This document shows, piece by piece, positions 23,703 through 28,406 of a DNA stretch of 28,406 bases (position 1 is its first letter; each line of letters begins with the position of its first letter). Made by a program: the position numbers and the translations under genes. Origin of the DNA: Treponema sp. (GTDB lineage: Bacteria; Spirochaetota; Spirochaetia; Treponematales; Breznakiellaceae); contig JAISRD010000052.1 in assembly GCA_031273835.1 (NCBI GenBank), positions 1-28,406 of the forward strand. The letters are read 5' to 3'. The notes below the pieces were generated by a model. It was not told the origin of the DNA, ran no database searches, and was given only the letters and a program-made list of their open reading frames with translations.

Positions 23703-25462
23703 TCGTTTGTTTCCTTAAGTCTCATCAATTCAGCATCTATATGGATTTTTTCGGCAAGTAAATCCTCCTGCCTCATCCCCGTAGAATCCGGGGTATGCAA
23801 AAAACGAATAATTTCTTTACGCCGCCGTTCAAGAACCCTTGCCTTTACCCGCGCTATACCGTCCTCCAGTATCTTTCCGGACTTGGAAAAAGCCCCCGAA
23901 GCGTTCTGGCGGATAATAAAATCCCGTAATTCCCCTTCTTCTATTCCGTTAAGGAACGCCGGATCTCCGCTTAAGCCCTCCATGTCATTTCTGAACCGTT
24001 CTTCCAGAATGATATAAAGCTCCTTGGCATGAGGATCGTCCAGATCCTCCACCGAAAGCTTTGTCCGAAGCTCCTTAAAAAGCTCAGGATGGGTAAAAAC
24101 AGCGGCAAGCAGCAGCAATTCACTGTTTGTCCTGAGTGTCTTCTCCGGTTTTTCCTGAACGGCCGCTTTGAATCCACCCCGTTCTTCCCTGCGGTAGTCG
24201 TCAAGTACCGCCTGATGATCAACACCGAATTCATCCGCCATGATCCGTATACAATCGTCCCTGGCAACCTCGGAATCCAAAACAGAAATATAGGGAAACA
24301 GAAAAGCCACCGCCTTCGACTTATCCGTAAAAGCCCTGCTTCGAGAAACTAAATAAGTAAAATCGTTTATACAACATTCCGCCGCTTTTTGCAATGCTTC
24401 GGGGCCGTTTTTTTGCAAAATATCTGCCGGATCTTTGTTTTTTTCTCCGGAAAGGGGTACGACGGCGCAGTCAAGACCGTTTTTCCGGCAGCACAGTACG
24501 GCTTTTACCGCCGCGGTCTGCCCTGCCGTATCGGAATCCAGCATTAAGCAGACCCTATCGGCCCATCTTTTTAAGAGTTTTGCCTGATCGTCGGTAAAAG
24601 CGGTCCCCAGGGGGGCCACGGCGTTGGTAATTCCCGCCTGATGAAGGGCGAGTACGTCCATGTATCCTTCCGCCAGATAAACCGTTTTGGTTCTCCGTAT
24701 TTCAGGAATTGCCAGATCCAGGGCAAACAAATTCATCCCCTTTTTGAACAGCTCCGATTCAGAGGAATTGATGTATTTGGGGCCCTCCCCTTCCAGAATT
24801 CTGCCCCCGAACGCGACGGTCCTGCCGCCCTTGTCCGCTATGGGAAACATGACGCGGCCGGAAAAAAAGGCGGCCCGGGGATATTTGGGGGAAAATAAGC
24901 CCGAAGAAGCAAGAAAATCTTCGGAAAATCCCCCTTTTTTTGTCAAAAAACGGAAAAGCCAGGATCGGTCGGACGGCGCGTACCCAAGCCTGAATCGATC
25001 TATTGTCCCGATAGTAAAACCTCTTTCCATAATATACTGTAAAGCCCGCTTTCCGTCAGATTTTTCTGTCAAAAGGTGGTGAAAACTTACCGAAACCCGG
25101 CGGTAGAGCTCCGCCAGGGCATCAATTCTGTCTTTTTTTCCCGAATCTTCAAAGGTTTGCCCCCCTTCGTAGCTTAATTCAACCCCGAAACGTTTGGCCA
25201 GGGTCTCCACGGCCTCGTTAAACTTGAGTTTGTCCATTTCCATGATAAAATCGATGATGGTTCCCCCCTTATGGCACCCGAAGCAGTAGTAGAGCTTTCT
25301 GTCGGGGTCCACGGTAAAGGAGGGGGTTTTTTCATGGTGAAAGGGGCAAAGTCCCCAATAACGGCCGCTTTTTTTTTCAAGCCTGATGTAGCCCTCTACT
25401 ACCGCGACGGCGTCCATCCTGTCGATTACCGCCTGCTTGGAAGCTTCGGTAAAACGGGCCAT
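23699..25462 (-). CDS. dnaG: DNA primase
   Basis: DnaG makes RNA primers for DNA replication on single strands unwound by DnaB. The N-terminal CHC2 zinc finger uses Cys39, His42, Cys60 and Cys63 (CPFHHEKTPSF to YCFGCHKGG). The RNAP-like core begins near 115, and the TOPRIM motifs are YLAEGYMD (Glu265) and LMLDSDTAGQ (about 307-315). The C-terminal helicase-binding part is present but divergent, giving 587 residues in total. ATG 25462 follows the mltG stop by 3 bp. dnaG-rpoD is the classic macromolecular synthesis pair, here without rpsU. Confidence 0.96.
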   Translation of the reverse strand: MARFTEASKQAVIDRMDAVAVVEGYIRLEKKSGRYWGLCPFHHEKTPSFTVDPDRKLYYCFGCHKGGTIIDFIMEMDKLKFNEAVETLAKRFGVELSYEGGQTFEDSGKKDRIDALAELYRRVSVSFHHLLTEKSDGKRALQYIMERGFTIGTIDRFRLGYAPSDRSWLFRFLTKKGGFSEDFLASSGLFSPKYPRAAFFSGRVMFPIADKGGRTVAFGGRILEGEGPKYINSSESELFKKGMNLFALDLAIPEIRRTKTVYLAEGYMDVLALHQAGITNAVAPLGTAFTDDQAKLLKRWADRVCLMLDSDTAGQTAAVKAVLCCRKNGLDCAVVPLSGEKNKDPADILQKNGPEALQKAAECCINDFTYLVSRSRAFTDKSKAVAFLFPYISVLDSEVARDDCIRIMADEFGVDHQAVLDDYRREERGGFKAAVQEKPEKTLRTNSELLLLAAVFTHPELFKELRTKLSVEDLDDPHAKELYIILEERFRNDMEGLSGDPAFLNGIEEGELRDFIIRQNASGAFSKSGKILEDGIARVKARVLERRRKEIIRFLHTPDSTGMRQEDLLAEKIHIDAELMRLKETNE

Positions 25463-25465
25463 CCT

Positions 25466-26566
25466 TCAGGAACTTCCCTTTACAAAGAGCCGCCCCGCCT
25501 TGATATGGTCGTCCAAGGTTCTTGAAAAATAATGCCGGCCCGCCGTTTCATCGATAAGCCTGAAATAAAGATAATTACTCTCCGCAGGGTGGAACGCTGC
25601 GGAAAGCGCCGTTTTTCCCGGTAAGGATATGGGCCCCGGCGGAAGTCCGGGTATAATATAGGTATTATAGGGATTGTCGATTTCGATATCCGAATTGTAC
25701 AGCACCCGGGGATGGGGTTTTCCAAGTATATCGGTGATTATGTATTCCACCGTAGCGCAGGACTGGAGGGCCATATTTATCTGTATGCGGTTGTAAAAAA
25801 CCCCCGCCATCAGAGCCGCTTCGTCGGGGACCCGGTATTCCCGTTCCACAATTGAGGCGATGATGATGATTTTATTGAGTTCACCGGGACTTAAATCCGC
25901 GGAGACCGGCTCTATTTCGTGGATCCTGTCGAAAAAGGTATCCGCCATGGTCCTGACCACTTTGGCGGCGGGATAGGAGGCGGGGAAAAAATAGGTTTCC
26001 GGGTAGAGATAACCCTCCAGGGTATCCCCCGGTATATTGTACTCCTTTAGAATTTCCCCGTCGGATGCGGCGGCGATAAAGGATTCGGGCAGGCAGATTC
26101 CCGCTTCCCCCAGTATATGGGCCGCTTTTTTCAGGGTTACCCCTTCGGGGATGGTCGCCCTCAGCATGACCTGCTGCCCTTTTATGAGGGCGGCGTGTAT
26201 TTCCGTCTGGGAAGCGGGGTATTTCAGGCGGTAGGAGCCGGCCTTTATATATTCGCTGTTAACGCGGGAAAGCAAGTTCCAGAAGTACCTGGTTTTGATA
26301 AGTCCCGCCCGTTCAAGCCGCCTTCCTACCGAATAGGCGCTTTCCCCTTCGGTAATCTCAAAAAGAACCGTTCCCTTCTCTTCGGAATCAAGGCTGATCC
26401 CCGAACCGGGTGCGGGATGGGGGTCTTTTTTAGGCGGGGCGTTACCGTAGACCAGGATACCCGCGGCAAGGGCCGCGAGGATCAGGACGGCGGCGATAAT
26501 GCCGCTGAGCAGGACAAAGAACAGGCGCAGGCCGTAGGGTAAAGTCCCGGAATGGATTTCTTTCAT
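25466..26566 (-). CDS. mltG: Endolytic murein transglycosylase MltG (YceG)
   Basis: MltG cuts nascent glycan strands at the inner membrane and so helps set strand length. A transmembrane anchor lies at about residues 13-40. After a proline-rich linker come the LysM-like segment and the catalytic domain with PEGVTLKKAAHIL, EGYLYPETYFFP, ASIVEREYRV (Glu241 is the probable catalytic acid) and YNTYIIPGLPPGPI. The 366 residues match the family. ATG 26566 overlaps the preceding 65-residue gene by 4 bp. Its place in the same operon as dnaG and rpoD parallels the linkage of mltG to replication genes elsewhere. Confidence 0.94.
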   Translation of the reverse strand: MKEIHSGTLPYGLRLFFVLLSGIIAAVLILAALAAGILVYGNAPPKKDPHPAPGSGISLDSEEKGTVLFEITEGESAYSVGRRLERAGLIKTRYFWNLLSRVNSEYIKAGSYRLKYPASQTEIHAALIKGQQVMLRATIPEGVTLKKAAHILGEAGICLPESFIAAASDGEILKEYNIPGDTLEGYLYPETYFFPASYPAAKVVRTMADTFFDRIHEIEPVSADLSPGELNKIIIIASIVEREYRVPDEAALMAGVFYNRIQINMALQSCATVEYIITDILGKPHPRVLYNSDIEIDNPYNTYIIPGLPPGPISLPGKTALSAAFHPAESNYLYFRLIDETAGRHYFSRTLDDHIKAGRLFVKGSS

Positions 26567-26760
26567 GTAAAAACGCCGCTTCCCTCTCCAGGGATTTCGA
26601 GTTCCTGTATGGACAGATGTTCGTAGAGAACCCTTTCAATTTTAAGCAGTATATCCCGCTCCGGGGCATTGAGGGCGGCTTCGTTCTGTTTGAGCCTTAA
26701 ATAGACCGGACGCAGTTCTTTGACGCTTAGAAAGATCCCCGGCGTCCCGCTTAGATCCAT
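26563..26760 (-). CDS. Small protein of unknown function (65 residues)
   Basis: A 65-codon frame that I do not recognise. The product is mostly predicted helix with charged and leucine residues (SVKELRPVYLRLKQNEAALN, ERDILLKIERVLYEHLSIQE). No signal peptide, membrane segment or cysteine is present. The case for a real gene is positional: its ATG at 26760 shares one base with the stop of the upstream gene (TAATG), and its stop overlaps the mltG start (ATGA). A random frame would rarely fit both ends so exactly. Confidence 0.7.
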   Translation of the reverse strand: MDLSGTPGIFLSVKELRPVYLRLKQNEAALNAPERDILLKIERVLYEHLSIQELEIPGEGSGVFT

Positions 26761-27701
26761 TACAGCTGTATCTCCATGCCTTCCATGGCAAGGGAGATCT
26801 CAATCCCCTTGATGCCCATGCGATCCATATACCACCCGGCGGACTGCAGTATGCCGAAGAGTTTCCGGTCGTCGTAGGCAGGATCGTGGTGAAAGAGTAT
26901 CAGATGTTTTATGCCCCAATTGGCGGCAAAATCCACCGCCAGGCTGAAGGCGTTGTGCCCCCAGTTGTACTTTTCGATTGCCTCTCCCAGGGTATACTGT
27001 GCATCTATGACAATAATATCGGCGTTTTCAAAAAAAGCGGCGTTTTCACCGTTTTTGTGAAAATCTTCGGCGGACAAGCCCGTATCGGTGGCATAAATAA
27101 AATTCCGGTTTCCCTGACGCAGCTTGTAGGAATAGGAATTTCCGGGGTGGTTCATCTTTTTGAAGCTTATTTCGACTTCCTCAAGCATAACGGGCTCCGA
27201 CAGATGGTGGAATTTTTTTTGTGAACCCATAACTTCCATCTGGACCGGAAAATAGGGCTCCGTCATCTGACCCCGCAGGGCCGATTCCAAAACCTCCATG
27301 GGAGAATAAAAATCCACCGTCACCGAAGGATCGTAGGCCGGGCTGAAAAAAGGCAGACCCTGTAAATGATCCCAATGAAAATGGGAGAAAAAGAGATGAT
27401 AACGCTCCGGTTTAGGCTTTTCACGAATCGCCCAATTGCCGAATTCACGCAGTCCCGATCCCGCGTCAAAAACGATCATATCCCGCATGGACTCTATGGA
27501 GACGGAGATACAGGGGGAGTTTCCCCCCACCGTGCCGAAAAGCCAGAACGGCAGATCCGCCATAAAACGCTCCCTGTTTTCCGGACTTGCTATATCCTCC
27601 GGAGTAAGCCGTTCCAGTATGGCGGAGATCTTACTCCTTATTTGGGACGGAAGCTGCGGCGAAGGAAGAGAACCGCGGACTCCCCAAAAACAGATACGCA
27701 C
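26760..27701 (-). CDS. Metallo-beta-lactamase-fold hydrolase
   Basis: The 313-residue protein has the metal-binding signature FSHFHWDHLQG (His107, His109, Asp111, His112), preceded by VFDAGSGLREFG. A later aspartate lies in YATDTG and a histidine pair in ILFHHDP, completing a two-metal site. This is the MBL-fold group of hydrolases close to phosphodiesterases such as PhnP and RNase Z. The start is GTG 27701, directly after the TAG of the upstream gene. The substrate is unknown. An RNA or cyclic-nucleotide phosphodiester is a reasonable guess from the fold, not from direct evidence. Confidence 0.85.
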   Translation of the reverse strand: MRICFWGVRGSLPSPQLPSQIRSKISAILERLTPEDIASPENRERFMADLPFWLFGTVGGNSPCISVSIESMRDMIVFDAGSGLREFGNWAIREKPKPERYHLFFSHFHWDHLQGLPFFSPAYDPSVTVDFYSPMEVLESALRGQMTEPYFPVQMEVMGSQKKFHHLSEPVMLEEVEISFKKMNHPGNSYSYKLRQGNRNFIYATDTGLSAEDFHKNGENAAFFENADIIVIDAQYTLGEAIEKYNWGHNAFSLAVDFAANWGIKHLILFHHDPAYDDRKLFGILQSAGWYMDRMGIKGIEISLAMEGMEIQL

Positions 27702-28145
27702 CTATGCCCCTCCCCTGGTCAGCGCCGGTTCCGCCCGGCGCCGTTCCAAACAAGACTCGATATATGCTCCGGTATGCAGCTCCCCCTGATTTTTACCGGG
27801 ACAGTCAAATTCTTCCCAGGCCTGTGGTGAAAACACAAGGGAATCCCAAAAAGGGTAAGTCCGGCATTGGAGAGGCCTTTTTTCATAGACAGCGCAGACT
27901 CCGTTCCAGAAAACACAATCAAAGTTGGCTTTTTCTCTTAAAGAAAGCTGCTCTCCCAGTCCCGGAACAGGAATCCAGCGGCAAAATGTTTTCACAAACG
28001 TAGTATACTCCATTTCGAGACACTCCGCTAGGAGCTTACAATCGGACTCCGAAAGAAAAACATAACCCGGTTCATAACGGCAGCAAGCGGAACAGCGTTT
28101 ACAGGAAAAACGAAGTCCATCGGCATAAAAGGGCTTTTTTCTCAT
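27702..28145 (-). CDS. YkgJ-like cysteine-cluster protein
   Basis: The 147-residue product carries the YkgJ/UPF0153-type signature CKRCSACCRYEPGYV (Cys15, Cys18, Cys21, Cys22), and further cysteines in CVFWNGVCAVYEKRPLQCRTYPFW. The family is thought to bind zinc or an iron-sulfur cluster, and no defined reaction is known to me. I chose ATG 28145 because AGGGGG lies seven bases upstream and a promoter precedes it. The frame stays open to 28220, but that extension lacks conserved features and would lie over the promoter. It is the first gene of the minus-strand run that ends at rnpB. Confidence 0.85.
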   Translation of the reverse strand: MRKKPFYADGLRFSCKRCSACCRYEPGYVFLSESDCKLLAECLEMEYTTFVKTFCRWIPVPGLGEQLSLREKANFDCVFWNGVCAVYEKRPLQCRTYPFWDSLVFSPQAWEEFDCPGKNQGELHTGAYIESCLERRRAEPALTRGGA

Positions 28146-28159
28146 TATGATCCCCCTAT

Positions 28160-28187
28160 TTAATACACAATTTTGCCGTTTTTTCAA
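28160..28187 (-). promoter_or_regulatory. Candidate promoter of the ykgJ-like/mltG/dnaG/rpoD operon
   Basis: Minus-strand TTGAAA (28187-28182) and TATTAA (28165-28160) are separated by 16 bases. The predicted transcription start near 28153 falls inside or next to the Shine-Dalgarno of the gene that begins at 28145, so the leader would be very short. Confidence 0.5.
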
Positions 28188-28202
28188 GAACCCAGGAAGC
28201 TC

Positions 28203-28232
28203 TTGACGAAAAAAGCCCAAATTATATATAGT
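28203..28232 (+). promoter_or_regulatory. Strong promoter of a disrupted tRNA gene
   Basis: TTGACG at 28203-28208 is followed by an AT-rich stretch holding TATATA (28225-28230, 16-base spacing) and TATAGT (28227-28232, 18-base spacing). The tRNA-like sequence begins at 28244, at the distance expected for a stable RNA promoter. Confidence 0.6.
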
Positions 28233-28243
28233 ATTTAAACGGC

Positions 28244-28273
28244 GCCATCTTAGCTCAGTGGATACCCCTTCTA
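28244..28273 (+). pseudogene. 5' fragment of a tRNA gene, probably tRNA-Arg
   Basis: GCCATCT (28244-28250) could be the 5' acceptor strand. It is followed by TA and GCTC with AGTGGATA (28251-28264), a standard T8, D-stem and D-loop. The expected GAGC closing the D stem is absent. The next bases CCCCTTCTA (28265-28273) look like an anticodon stem and a loop with TCT as anticodon, and then similarity stops. No 3' half with a T-arm or acceptor complement follows in the remaining 130 bases. I infer a truncated arginine tRNA next to a mobile element. The amino-acid assignment is uncertain. Confidence 0.5.
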
Positions 28274-28278
28274 TGATG

Positions 28279-28347
28279 TACTAAAATATAGTAGATACTT
28301 ATCAAGAAAATAGGGTCTTTTTGACCCTGGTGATACTTTGGTGATAC
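28279..28347. repeat. Cluster of short inverted and direct repeats beside the tRNA fragment
   Basis: The segment contains the inverted repeat TACTAAAATATAGTA (28279-28293) and the hairpin AGGGTCTTTTTGACCCT (28312-28328). It also has two direct copies of TGGTGATAC (28328-28336 and 28339-28347). Copies of GATAC also occur at 28261 and 28294. Such clusters are typical of recombinase-binding sites, which is an inference here. Confidence 0.6.
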
Positions 28348-28368
28348 GTTTTCGAGGAGGCTGCTCTT

Positions 28369-28406
28369 ATGCGTCGTCCGACCCTCTACCAGCACCGGGA
28401 AACCTG
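28369..28406 (+). CDS. N-terminus of a possible tyrosine recombinase/integrase (partial)
   Basis: ATG 28369 is preceded by an excellent GAGGAGG (28354-28360) at 8 bases. Only 12 codons, MRRPTLYQHRET, are inside the window. The sequence resembles the opening of integrases, which often begin with a short basic stretch and a TLYQR-type segment, but it is too short to prove. The location next to a broken tRNA and repeats supports the call. The rest of the gene and its catalytic Arg-His-Tyr residues lie outside. Confidence 0.4.
   Translation, partial: MRRPTLYQHRET

Overview
This window looks like chromosomal DNA from a spirochaete of the Treponema lineage. The base composition is fairly GC-rich, so a termite-gut or free-living treponeme fits better than T. 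pallidum or T. denticola, but that placement is an inference. The main reasons are a cytidylate kinase fused to ribosomal protein S1, a TPR gene leading an mreB-mreC-mreD-mrdA-rodA cluster, dnaG-rpoD without rpsU, a coiled-coil/zinc-ribbon protein next to rpoD, and a relaxed lipobox. The window is almost fully coding. The only gene-free stretch over 300 bases is the RNase P RNA gene.

Left part (1-11059): the 3' end of an unrecognised plus-strand gene converges on a minus-strand PRPP synthetase gene (prs). A promoter region then leads a tightly packed plus-strand run: recA, folK, scpA, scpB, an RluB-type pseudouridine synthase gene, cmk-rpsA, a GAF/sigma-54 activator gene and a membrane-anchored TPR protein gene. 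Most junctions overlap or are short. The run covers recombination, folate synthesis, chromosome condensation, 23S rRNA modification, CMP recycling and translation. A probable lipoprotein gene follows.

Middle (11060-20950), minus strand: an operon that reads TPR protein, mreB, mreC, mreD, mrdA (PBP2), rodA, then a radical SAM/DUF2344 protein. The first six genes make the cell-elongation machinery and an associated TPR membrane protein. The radical SAM gene carries a 6 x 18 bp in-frame minisatellite. Just upstream on the same strand is rnpB, which is unusually long (about 613 nt between its P1 strands) because of extra hairpins.

Right part (20989-28145), minus strand: a probable operon reading YkgJ-like cysteine-cluster protein, metallo-beta-lactamase-fold hydrolase, a 65-residue unknown, mltG, dnaG, rpoD and a coiled-coil zinc-ribbon protein, ending at rnpB. 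The first six genes overlap by 1-4 bp or lie within a few bases of each other.

Right edge (28146-28406): divergent promoters. The plus-strand promoter points into a broken tRNA 5' end, probably tRNA-Arg. Repeats and the first 12 codons of what may be an integrase follow. This is probably the left end of an integrated element lying mostly outside the window. I did not find a clearly new multi-gene system inside the window. The most notable signals are the enlarged rnpB, the tRNA/integrase junction, the RecA tail with an AT-hook-like motif and the minisatellite.
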